Below the pieces are notes generated by a model. The model searched no databases and had not been told where the DNA came from. It saw nothing but the letters and a program-made list of their open reading frames with translations. Shown here piece by piece: positions 1-7,517 of a DNA stretch of 9,531 nucleotides (its first letter is position 1; each line of letters starts with the position of its first letter). This stretch comes from an uncultured Candidatus Poseidoniales archaeon (GTDB lineage Archaea; Thermoplasmatota; Poseidoniia; Poseidoniales; Thalassarchaeaceae), in assembly GCA_950068635.1 (NCBI GenBank), contig CATMIM010000019.1:1-9531 (forward strand), read 5' to 3'. Position numbers and translations under genes: made by a program.

Positions 1-2
1 AA

Positions 3-2882
3 CATGATTGGCACTTCATGTCGCGCGCGGACACATTCGAGGTCCTTGGGTCGCATTCCAATGGGTTGTCAACGACTGAGGCGGAACGTCGACAATCCAT
101 ACACGGCCGGAACAAACTCAAGGAGCCGACCCCAGTCCATCCGTTCTGGAAACTGCTGGCACAATTCCGTGACCCGATGGTCTATCTGCTGCTGGCTGCG
201 GCGATCATGGCGTTCGCGGTTAAACCAGAAGACATCGGCACTCCAATCTTCATCTGCATCGCGCTTTCCCTCAATGGTGTGTTCTCATACTTACAGGAAC
301 GCAAGGCCGAGCAGGCGATGGAGTCGCTCAAGAAACTGCTTGTGAGCCACTGCATTGTTTTGCGCGACGGGATTGAGAATCGATGTTCGACTGAAGAACT
401 AGTCCCTGGTGATGTCGTCTGGCTTGAGGAGGGACTCAATGTCCCCGCAGATGTGCGGTTGGTTGAGGTCCATCAACTGACTATCAACGAGGCTTCATTG
501 ACTGGAGAGTCGGATGTCACGCGCAAACAGGTCGACAGCGTAGCATCTGATTCGTTGATCCCCGACCAGTTGAACATGGCATTCATGGGGACCGTGGTCG
601 CTAGCGGGCGTGGTCGCGGGGTGATTGTGCGCATCGGAATGAACACACAACTCGGCGACATCGCCGCTGGGATCAGCGATGTCGAAAGCCCGAAAACTCC
701 CTTGGAGATCAAATTGGAGTCCCTTGGGAAATTCCTGGGAATCATCGCGGTGATGGCAGCAGCCTCACTGCTCTTGATGCACGTGACCATCGCGTTGGCT
801 GAATCGGCGACGATGGAGGAGTTGAAACAGGTTGTAGCCGAACAGTTCCTGATTGCAGTAGCCATCTTCGTCGCTATCGTTCCAGAAGGATTGCCCATCA
901 TCCTGGTGATCACGCTTGCGCTCGGAATGCGCAACATGTCGCGAAAGAATGCCATTGTGCGACGAATGAAGGTGGTCGAGACACTGGGTTCAACCACGGT
1001 GATATGTACAGACAAAACGGGCACCCTGACCCGCAACGAGATGACCGTTCGTGCATTCTTCGTCAACGACACTCTATACGGAGTCACAGGCGAAGGATTC
1101 GACCCGACCCGCGGTTCGCTGACTAAAGATGGTGAAACCATCCCAGAATGGGAACTGAACGAGTTGCGGTCCAATCTGGGTGGGAGGTTGGCGTTCAGCT
1201 GCTCTCTATTGTGTCAGAACAGCACGGTGCGCAAGGTCGATGAACAGTGGCGGGCGATTGGAGATCCCACCGACAGCGCCTGTTCCGTATTCGGATGGAA
1301 GATATTCGAAGATACCGAAGATCATCGCAGGAAGCACCCCCGGTTTCGTGAGTTCACATTCGACAGGGAACGCAAACGAATGACGACCATCCACGAGATG
1401 GATGGGGATCGCTGGGTGTTCTCCAAAGGCGCCATCGGTCCGTACCTCTCGCGCATCACGCATGTGATCGAGGATGGAAAGATGGTCCAGATCGGTGACC
1501 GTCACCGCAACCGCATCGGAGAGGTCAACTTGGAGATGGCCAGCGACGCCCTTAGGGTGATTGCACTCACAGCTCGGCAATTGGGTCGCGATGAGGACAT
1601 CGACGATGTCGAACTCGTTGAGAGCGGACTCGTTTTCCTGGGTCTCGTCGGAATCATGGACCCACCTAGACCGGAGGTGGCGGATGCCATCGCCTTGTGT
1701 CACAAAGCCGGGATACAGGTGAAGATGATCACAGGTGACCAGCAGATGACCGCGATGGCGATCGGTAGAGAGATCGGAATCATCGACGATGATTCGGAAT
1801 TCCTGTCAGGGCGCGAGTTGGAACGAATGTCAGACGAACAACTCCGTGAACGTGTCAATGACGTGGCGATGTTCTCGCGCGTCACCCCCAGACAGAAACT
1901 ACGCATCGTCAAACAACTACAAGCAAGCAACCACGTTGTTGCGATGACCGGGGATGGGGACAACGATGCGCCTGCGCTTTCGCGCGCGGACATTGGTATA
2001 GCCATGGGCATCGCTGGGACCGATGTAGCCAGAGATGCATCCGACATGGTGCTGCAGGATGACGACTTCGGCACAATCGTGCAGGCGGTGCGGGAAGGGA
2101 GAAAGGTCTACCAGAACATCGGCAATTTCGTACGTTATCAGATCTCGACGAATGTGGCTGCAGTTCTACTAGTGATCATCGCCTCGTTCATTTTCAAATG
2201 GCCATTGCCCCTGACTGCGACCCAATTGCTCGTGATCAACATCCTCATGGATGGGCCTCCAGCGGTTGCGCTTGGTATCGAAAAACGGCACGGGGACGTC
2301 ATGGAACGCCCTCCACGCCCGTTGGACGAGCCCCTTCCAAACGGTCCAGACCTGTTGTTGATCGGCTTCCTCGGCATCGTGATGGTGTTCGGCACCCTCG
2401 CCATCTTCTCCCTAGCGGGCGGGGCAACCCCGACAGAGATCCCGTGCACCGGCAAGGACCCGTACCTGGTTGCTGACGAACTTTTCTTCGAAAGCAACGG
2501 CGACTGCAACGTCGCCTACTGGGATCAGTACGCTGAAGGTCGTGTCTATCACGCCCGCACGATCGCCTTCACGACGTTCTGCATGTTCCAGTTGTTCAAC
2601 GTGGTGAACTGCCGCAGCATCGACATCTCGGCTTTCAAACTCGGACTGTTCAAGAACCGCGCGATCAGCATTTCATTCGCCATCAGCCTCACAATGCTCC
2701 TGTTCATCGTACAGGGTTCGCACAGAGTGATTCCGTTGATTGGAATCCCGCTAGGCGACTTGCTCGCCACCATGCCGCTGGCCACATCAACATGGCCGGT
2801 CATCATATTGCTGGCTTCGAGCGTGTTCTGGATCGAGGAGGTACGTAAACTCGTCTTCACCGGTTACATCCGTTCGCGCTGA
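3..2882 (+). CDS. P2-type cation-transporting ATPase, calcium-pump-like (5' partial)
   Basis: Ion-pumping P-type ATPase of the plasma membrane, most like calcium pumps. Numbered from the ATG at position 18, it shows the actuator TGES (162-165), the M4 ion-site PEGLP (289-293), the phosphorylation motif DKTGT with Asp332, nucleotide-domain KGA (470-472), TGDQ (572-575) and the hinge TGDGDNDAP (644-652). About ten membrane helices fit: M1 near 54-66, M2 76-92, M3 237-260, M4 277-303, M5 708-727, M6 736-754, and M7-M10 near 779-799, 846-866, 882-899 and 925-945. M5 has Asn712 but Ala715 where SERCA has its site-I glutamate, and M6 reads NILMD. Both resemble the single-site plasma-membrane calcium pump (PMCA). 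The frame stays open upstream of the ATG and reads HDWHF, and a Trp-His pair is usual near the N-terminus of P2 pumps. The real start is therefore probably outside the window. Calcium is an inference; another cation is possible. Confidence 0.93.
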   Translation, partial: HDWHFMSRADTFEVLGSHSNGLSTTEAERRQSIHGRNKLKEPTPVHPFWKLLAQFRDPMVYLLLAAAIMAFAVKPEDIGTPIFICIALSLNGVFSYLQERKAEQAMESLKKLLVSHCIVLRDGIENRCSTEELVPGDVVWLEEGLNVPADVRLVEVHQLTINEASLTGESDVTRKQVDSVASDSLIPDQLNMAFMGTVVASGRGRGVIVRIGMNTQLGDIAAGISDVESPKTPLEIKLESLGKFLGIIAVMAAASLLLMHVTIALAESATMEELKQVVAEQFLIAVAIFVAIVPEGLPIILVITLALGMRNMSRKNAIVRRMKVVETLGSTTVICTDKTGTLTRNEMTVRAFFVNDTLYGVTGEGFDPTRGSLTKDGETIPEWELNELRSNLGGRLAFSCSLLCQNSTVRKVDEQWRAIGDPTDSACSVFGWKIFEDTEDHRRKHPRFREFTFDRERKRMTTIHEMDGDRWVFSKGAIGPYLSRITHVIEDGKMVQIGDRHRNRIGEVNLEMASDALRVIALTARQLGRDEDIDDVELVESGLVFLGLVGIMDPPRPEVADAIALCHKAGIQVKMITGDQQMTAMAIGREIGIIDDDSEFLSGRELERMSDEQLRERVNDVAMFSRVTPRQKLRIVKQLQASNHVVAMTGDGDNDAPALSRADIGIAMGIAGTDVARDASDMVLQDDDFGTIVQAVREGRKVYQNIGNFVRYQISTNVAAVLLVIIASFIFKWPLPLTATQLLVINILMDGPPAVALGIEKRHGDVMERPPRPLDEPLPNGPDLLLIGFLGIVMVFGTLAIFSLAGGATPTEIPCTGKDPYLVADELFFESNGDCNVAYWDQYAEGRVYHARTIAFTTFCMFQLFNVVNCRSIDISAFKLGLFKNRAISISFAISLTMLLFIVQGSHRVIPLIGIPLGDLLATMPLATSTWPVIILLASSVFWIEEVRKLVFTGYIRSR

Positions 2883-3027
2883 TGCACGAACGGTGCAATC
2901 AGGCGGGTTAATCAGGGAGAATGACCGCCGTCCAGATGAGCGCGTGGCATCGGATTCATGGGTCTCGACACCCGCTGAAGCGGGATGCCCTGCTGATTGG
3001 AAGGGAGATGTTGGACAGTCGATATCG
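2883..3027. other. Gap between ATPase and mqnE
   Basis: About 145 bases with no gene I can support. The mqnE frame remains open through it from a GTG at 2893, but the encoded residues do not resemble the family. It holds a short hairpin, CCCGC-TGAA-GCGGG (2971-2984), with no T-tract behind it. No convincing promoter or terminator was seen. Confidence 0.4.
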
Positions 3028-4173
3028 ATGCTCTTGAGGGACCATCCGAGACTTGGTGGCATCACTCGTGAACTCGATTTCGAACGGCGTCTCACTCGAG
3101 CGGACGGGCTGCTGTTGATGCAGGATCCTGACCTGCCCTCTGTCCTAGCCCTGGGAGAGGCCAGCAAACGGGCACGCTACGGAAGTGACGTGTTCTTCAA
3201 CAGCAACCTGCACATCAACCAGACCAATGTATGCGTCCTCGCTTGCAGGTTCTGTGCATTCAGGCGAGGCCCCGCAGCTCCAGATGCATATGCCTTGGAC
3301 ATCGATGAGTATCTCGCCCGCCTCGCTCCGTATGCGGAGCATGTCGATGAGGTGCACACTGTCGGTGGCCTCCACCCAGAGTGGACCATCGACCATTACG
3401 AGGCGCTGTTCAGTTCGATCAAGCGGGAGTTCCCCCATGTCACTGTGAAAGCATTGACGGCTGTTGAGATCAAACATCTGGCGGACATATCCCATCTGTC
3501 CATCGCACAGACTCTCAGCAGACTGCGTGACTCTGGTCTTGACATCCTGCCTGGGGGTGGTGCCGAGATCCTCTCTGACGAGGTGCGCGACATCATCTGT
3601 CGCGGAAAGGAGTCAAGCGCAGAGTACCTTGCCATCCACCGCACCGCGCACGAACTGGGCATTCCCACCAACTGCACCATGTTGTTCGGGACGATAGAGA
3701 CGGCCTCAGCACGGGTGGACCATCTGCTCAGCCTGCGGGGTCTGCAGGATGAGACTGGTGGATTCCAGTGCTTCGTCCCATATCCGTTCCTCCCGGACCA
3801 CACCCGACTGCCGCAGGCCCAGCTGGCCAGCGCCAACGAGGTGTTGCGAGTCATCGCGGTGTCGAGGTTGCTGCTCGACAATATTCCGCATATCAAGGCA
3901 TATCGCATGAACATCGGAGACCGTCTGGCGCAACTGGCTCTCAACTGTGGTGCCGATGACATCGACGGCACCGTAGGCCACGAGGAGATCATGCATTCAG
4001 CCGGTTCGACCACATCTCTTGATGATGGGAGACCCGAACTGGCCCGTCTCGTAAGGGATGCTGGCTGCACTCCGGTGCAACGTGATTCCCTGTACACACA
4101 CTTCCGACGTTACCAGGACCCCCCAGCCCCGGGGCGCGCACATCTGCCCGTTGCCGGGCAGGTCGTCAGTTGA
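3028..4173 (+). CDS. mqnE: Aminofutalosine synthase MqnE (radical SAM)
   Basis: Radical-SAM enzyme of the futalosine menaquinone pathway. The family joins the 5'-deoxyadenosyl radical to 3-[(1-carboxyvinyl)oxy]benzoate (the MqnA product) to give aminodeoxyfutalosine. From the ATG at 3028 (381 residues), the 4Fe-4S motif C-x3-C-x2-C lies at Cys69, Cys73 and Cys76, preceded by HINQTNVC. Next come VGGLHP (about 112-117), TAVEI (144-148), PGGGAEI (175-181), TNCTMLFGTIET (214-225) and LQDETGGFQ (239-247). VGGLHP and TAVEI point to MqnE rather than its paralogue MqnC. The open frame allows a GTG start at 2893 that would add 45 residues with no family-like sequence. The ATG at 3028 gives a lead-in to the ERRLTRADG segment of normal family length, so I chose it. 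Neither start has a well-placed Shine-Dalgarno site. mqnA follows after 48 bases on the same strand, probably in one transcript. Confidence 0.92.
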   Translation: MLLRDHPRLGGITRELDFERRLTRADGLLLMQDPDLPSVLALGEASKRARYGSDVFFNSNLHINQTNVCVLACRFCAFRRGPAAPDAYALDIDEYLARLAPYAEHVDEVHTVGGLHPEWTIDHYEALFSSIKREFPHVTVKALTAVEIKHLADISHLSIAQTLSRLRDSGLDILPGGGAEILSDEVRDIICRGKESSAEYLAIHRTAHELGIPTNCTMLFGTIETASARVDHLLSLRGLQDETGGFQCFVPYPFLPDHTRLPQAQLASANEVLRVIAVSRLLLDNIPHIKAYRMNIGDRLAQLALNCGADDIDGTVGHEEIMHSAGSTTSLDDGRPELARLVRDAGCTPVQRDSLYTHFRRYQDPPAPGRAHLPVAGQVVS

Positions 4174-4221
4174 CCCGAAGGGAGATGTAGGCGGGGCCGA
4201 AAGGCAGCGCACTGAGCAGAT

Positions 4222-5016
4222 ATGGCAGCACACTGGACCAAGGTGATCGGCCGCGTGTCGTTCGTGAATTGCGACCCGCTCTATCATGCCCTCCCGGATT
4301 CTTGGTCCGTTCTGCCAGCACCCCCCGCTTGGCTAACCGGGCACTTGTTGCGCCGCGACTGTCTGACCGCCCCCATACCAACCGCCGATTACGCCGCCCA
4401 CCACGATGAACTCCAGTTGCTGAAGGGCTTGGGCATCCTTTCCGACGGACCGGTGGGCAGCGTGCTGCTGTTCTCGACACGACCGCTGGAGCGTATCCGG
4501 GATGTCGCCTTGCCATCTGATTCGTCGACATCCAGCAAGCTGCTGATGCACCTGCTGGCGGCACGTGACATCGATCCACGTATGCACCAGATGGGCCCGG
4601 ATCTGGACGAAATGCTGTCGAGATGTGACGCGGCCCTGTTGATCGGCGATCGCGCCCTCGACGAGGCGGAACGGAACCCTGACCTGGTGGCAATGGACCT
4701 GGGGGCGGAATGGAAGGCGGTCACCGGCAGTCCGATGGTGTTCGGGGTGTTCGCAGCCAGGAAGGATTCACCGGCGGCGAGACTGGAGGAGGTCGCGCGG
4801 GTGCTCAGAGAGCAGTTGAGAGGATTCACCGATGACCCGGATTTCCGCGCTGCCGTGCTTGAATCAACGGCGGAGCGCAGCGGATTCAGCCTCGAACGTG
4901 TGTCGAACTACTTCGACGAGGTTCGATTCAAGGTTGGCGAGGCTGAAGTAGAGGGATTGAACAAGTTCTTGGGCGAAGTGTGCCACATGCAAGATGAGAT
5001 TCAGTGGTTCGGCTGA
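4222..5016 (+). CDS. mqnA: Chorismate dehydratase MqnA
   Basis: First committed enzyme of the futalosine route: it dehydrates chorismate to 3-[(1-carboxyvinyl)oxy]benzoate in the cytoplasm. The 264-residue protein has the two-lobed periplasmic-binding-protein-like fold signature of the MqnA/MqnD family. Visible landmarks are GRVSFVNCDPLYHAL (10-24), the substrate-loop-like stretch LPSDSSTSSKLL (97-108), CDAALLIGDRAL (135-146) and DLGAEWKAVTGSPMVFGVFA (159-178). Length is normal for the family. The ATG lies 48 bases after the mqnE stop with no clear Shine-Dalgarno site, and an N-terminus at this point fits the family start. Product supply to MqnE explains the tandem arrangement. The stop codon directly touches that of the convergent propeller gene, leaving no intergenic base. 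Confidence 0.93.
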   Translation: MAAHWTKVIGRVSFVNCDPLYHALPDSWSVLPAPPAWLTGHLLRRDCLTAPIPTADYAAHHDELQLLKGLGILSDGPVGSVLLFSTRPLERIRDVALPSDSSTSSKLLMHLLAARDIDPRMHQMGPDLDEMLSRCDAALLIGDRALDEAERNPDLVAMDLGAEWKAVTGSPMVFGVFAARKDSPAARLEEVARVLREQLRGFTDDPDFRAAVLESTAERSGFSLERVSNYFDEVRFKVGEAEVEGLNKFLGEVCHMQDEIQWFG

Positions 5017-7419
5017 TCACTTCTTCCGACGACGGACGGGGCGTCGCCTCTTCTTGACAGCATGAGCGTCTTGAATGCGATCGTGCGCAAGTGGAGAAGG
5101 GGTGTCCTGCGGTTCATCCCCTGATGGTTGAGGGTCCAGTTCGGGCTGAACCGGGGGGGTCTTGGAAGTGACCATGGATAGTGCATCCTCGATCGCCTTG
5201 CTGTCCTCGGATTCCTCGTCAGTATCGTCCACCGCGGAGGTCTCTGCAACAAGGTCGGCGGCGATCCTCATTGCCGGGTCGGGTTCGTCCTCAACCGGAT
5301 CAGGAGGGCCATCCTCGACAATCTCCTCGTGTTCCACCTCGGATTCATCAGCATCCGGTCTGACGACTTTCCTCGTCTTGCGTTGGTCAGGAGGTGGTCT
5401 GTCGGGTTGTTGTCTCCCGCGCCGGGCGGGTGGGGATCCGCGAGTTGCCACGGTGGCCAGGGGGCGACTCGTTTCGAGAACCGGGGGCGTGAATTCCTCC
5501 TCGACATAGTTGCTGTATTCATCGATTGACTCCAGCTGCTGGTATTGGTATTCACCGTATTCGTCATCATATTGCTCAGACCCCTCTCCCTCTTGCTCAA
5601 GTTGGAAGTCGACTCTGTTGCGCAACCTTACCACCACCAACAGCACCGTGGAGAGTATCACGAATGTACCCGCCACAGGACCAGGATTGGCTGTCAGCCA
5701 CTCAGCGGTCAATTCGATCATGGTTGTTTCTTGCGGGGGGTCTGCCTCCACATAGAGAACGGCCGCGGGGGCGGATTTCGCCACCACGCCACTATCGAAC
5801 TCGAGGTTTCCTTCGTGATAGTACAACATCCTGACTGGCCATTGGGGCACTGCCATGGCGATTGTGCCATACGGTGAAGGAACTCCAAGGTCGTAACTGA
5901 GATTGTACGGCTTGGAGAGGGGATTCGATAGCGTGAACTCGATGTCCCATCTCACCTCCACACGAATCTGATCGTCGTTCGTCTTGGTTCCCACGAGCCC
6001 GGTTTTTCCATTGCACGTAACCCGGCCAGAAAGCACTGCTGCTGCATCGACAGAGATGACTGACGCCCACGCGCTGAGGACCTGATCCTTGTCTGTAGGC
6101 TTGCAGAGCATTCTGTCGATGCGGGACACCTCGACGTTATCCACCTGATTGTCATCGAAGACCGCGTGGGCGGCGAGTTCGCGCAACAGCACGCTCTGTG
6201 AGAGATTGAGTTGGACGGTGTCGGTAACACTGAGAAGCCGTCCGTTGGCGGTGATGGTGACTGACCGAATGAGATCCACGTCCGGGTACGAAGGGCAATG
6301 ACTGCCACTTGGGCAGATGTTGTCAAACTCGTCAGGAATACCGTCACCGTCATCATCCGAGTCCCTGGGATTCGGAATGCCGTCCTGATCGAGATCAGTT
6401 CCTGTGACCCCGAATCCAGGTTGCCAGCGGTCCATGGAATACAGAGCTGTGACCTTACCGCTGCTGGTCACTGCAAACAGTCGCTGACCGGGTGCTACAG
6501 AGAAAAATGTCGCTTTGTGTCCAATATCGATGACGTGTTCCTGCGCCCACGTTGAGGATGAGAACAGTTGAAGTTGCGGGGCGGCGAATTCCGTGAGCAA
6601 CCAGATCCCGGTGCTGTCGGGGCTCCATTCCAGATTCTTTGAATCTCCGGCCAGATGGACAGTGGATACCAGTGTGTGGTCATCCAGTTTTCGAACCTGC
6701 ATCAACGAACCGCTCGTCCAGACGATCCACTCACCGTCAGGTGATATTGCACATCCGGATATCGGATCATCAGCAGGCCATGATTTGGTGATCGATGGGC
6801 CACTGCGGTCCCACAGGTTGATCACTCCGTCCTCCCCACCGGTGAGCAGTTGTCCACCGTCAGGTGAATGACTGATACAGGTGACTCGTTCGCTGTGTCC
6901 CCCCTCGAAGCGATTCTGCTCATGTCCAGTGGTCAACTCGTACTCGATCACTCCCTCAGCATCGTTGGCAACAGCGAACAACAATCCTCCCGGAAGGAAG
7001 GATATCGAGTCTACATCCCTACCCTCCTCTGTGAACGTGATTCGTGACCAAAACCCGGTTTCGAAGACAGCCACGGCAAGTGTGCTCTGATATGGGCTTT
7101 CCAGGCCGACAACAAGGTAGGAATCGTCATCTGAGAACGCCAAGGAGCGCACCACGTCGAGTGGATCCAGCGTCACCAGTGTACGGCGACTGTCCACAGT
7201 GGTGATCACAACTTCATCGTGATATGAAGTTGCGAGCAGCGAACCATCATTCGACCAAGCGACCACAGACGACAACGCGGTGCCACCAGGGGCTGTCAGA
7301 CCCCCGCTGTAACCGAATCCTGATATCGTCTCGGCGGATGCCACTGGAAGCAGGGATAGCAGCAACGTGCTGATGAGGAGAAATCCGAGGCAGCGTCCCA
7401 CGCGCGCACTCCCGTCCAT
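5017..7419 (-). CDS. Secreted-domain membrane protein: seven-bladed WD40-like propeller, TSP3 repeat, one TM helix, disordered tail
   Basis: No named family was recognised for the whole 800-residue protein. In order: a signal peptide (1-29, hydrophobic core 11-25, cleavage likely after ASA); about seven WD40/YVTN-like blades (near 43-80, 84-120, 130-165, 173-204, 213-245, 255-288, 296-330), the fourth clearest with GGHSERV...SPDG...LLTGGEDG..NLWD; a thrombospondin type-3 calcium-binding repeat (342-370, Asp at 342, 344, 346, 353, 355-357, 359, 363, 366) with Cys369 and Cys375 close by; an unrecognised beta-rich domain (about 378-570) with Cys439 and Cys469; a membrane helix (580-599); then a cytoplasmic tail. 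The tail is Glu/Tyr/Gln-rich (607-642), Pro/Arg-rich (652-690), strongly acidic (690-770), and ends in the basic run KKRRRPVRRRKK. The tail looks disordered. A sensor, adhesin or cell-envelope scaffold role is inference. A GTG at 7401 is an alternative start that keeps the signal peptide and has GGGAG seven bases upstream. The gene lies 98 bases downstream of mqnD on the same strand. Confidence 0.85.
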   Translation of the reverse strand: MDGSARVGRCLGFLLISTLLLSLLPVASAETISGFGYSGGLTAPGGTALSSVVAWSNDGSLLATSYHDEVVITTVDSRRTLVTLDPLDVVRSLAFSDDDSYLVVGLESPYQSTLAVAVFETGFWSRITFTEEGRDVDSISFLPGGLLFAVANDAEGVIEYELTTGHEQNRFEGGHSERVTCISHSPDGGQLLTGGEDGVINLWDRSGPSITKSWPADDPISGCAISPDGEWIVWTSGSLMQVRKLDDHTLVSTVHLAGDSKNLEWSPDSTGIWLLTEFAAPQLQLFSSSTWAQEHVIDIGHKATFFSVAPGQRLFAVTSSGKVTALYSMDRWQPGFGVTGTDLDQDGIPNPRDSDDDGDGIPDEFDNICPSGSHCPSYPDVDLIRSVTITANGRLLSVTDTVQLNLSQSVLLRELAAHAVFDDNQVDNVEVSRIDRMLCKPTDKDQVLSAWASVISVDAAAVLSGRVTCNGKTGLVGTKTNDDQIRVEVRWDIEFTLSNPLSKPYNLSYDLGVPSPYGTIAMAVPQWPVRMLYYHEGNLEFDSGVVAKSAPAAVLYVEADPPQETTMIELTAEWLTANPGPVAGTFVILSTVLLVVVRLRNRVDFQLEQEGEGSEQYDDEYGEYQYQQLESIDEYSNYVEEEFTPPVLETSRPLATVATRGSPPARRGRQQPDRPPPDQRKTRKVVRPDADESEVEHEEIVEDGPPDPVEDEPDPAMRIAADLVAETSAVDDTDEESEDSKAIEDALSMVTSKTPPVQPELDPQPSGDEPQDTPSPLAHDRIQDAHAVKKRRRPVRRRKK

Positions 7420-7428
7420 GGACGGGAG
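7409..7428. promoter_or_regulatory. Perfect 20-bp palindrome centred on the start codon of the propeller gene
   Basis: CTCCCGTCCATGGACGGGAG reads identically on both strands, and the propeller gene's ATG lies at its centre (minus-strand start at 7419). In RNA it could fold as a 7-bp stem with loop CCAUGG, presenting or masking the start codon. As DNA it could be an operator for a dimeric repressor at the transcription start. The right half also supplies GGGAG as a possible Shine-Dalgarno for the alternative GTG start at 7401. The palindrome is directly visible; its function is inferred. Confidence 0.55.
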
Positions 7429-7442
7429 ATGGACTTCCTAAC

Positions 7443-7451
7443 TAAGAATTG
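7443..7451 (-). promoter_or_regulatory. Possible archaeal TATA-like element for the propeller gene
   Basis: On the minus strand CAATTCTTA sits 24-32 bases before the propeller ATG, the most AT-rich patch of the 98-base gap after mqnD. That spacing fits an archaeal TATA box serving a leaderless or very short-leader transcript. The match to a TATA consensus is weak. It overlaps a small inverted repeat, AAGAA-TTG-TTCTT (7444-7456). Confidence 0.25.
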
Positions 7452-7517
7452 TTCTTCGTAATGGTGCGTAACCACCCGAATGGGGTAACTGGGGACCTCA
7501 CCCAACCAAGTAAGTGG

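Noticed and set aside
473..1174. A 233-codon open frame on the minus strand inside the ATPase gene
   Set aside because: It is fully antisense to clear catalytic motifs, and the translation is Ser/Thr/Arg-rich with no domain; it is a codon-bias shadow.
2971..2984. Hairpin CCCGC-TGAA-GCGGG upstream of mqnE as a terminator of the ATPase gene
   Set aside because: The stem is only five base pairs with no following T-tract, and archaeal termination depends mainly on T-runs.
3396..4097. A 233-codon open frame on the minus strand inside mqnE
   Set aside because: It lies antisense to well-conserved radical-SAM sequence and has a composition typical of shadow frames.
3028..4173. Assignment of the radical-SAM gene as mqnC
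   Set aside because: VGGLHP and TAVEI match MqnE; MqnC typically has a QGG-type motif and a SPPE-like segment at these places.
4166..4693. A 175-codon minus-strand frame over the start of mqnA
   Set aside because: Arg/Pro/Gly-rich with no motif, opposite a convincing MqnA N-terminus.
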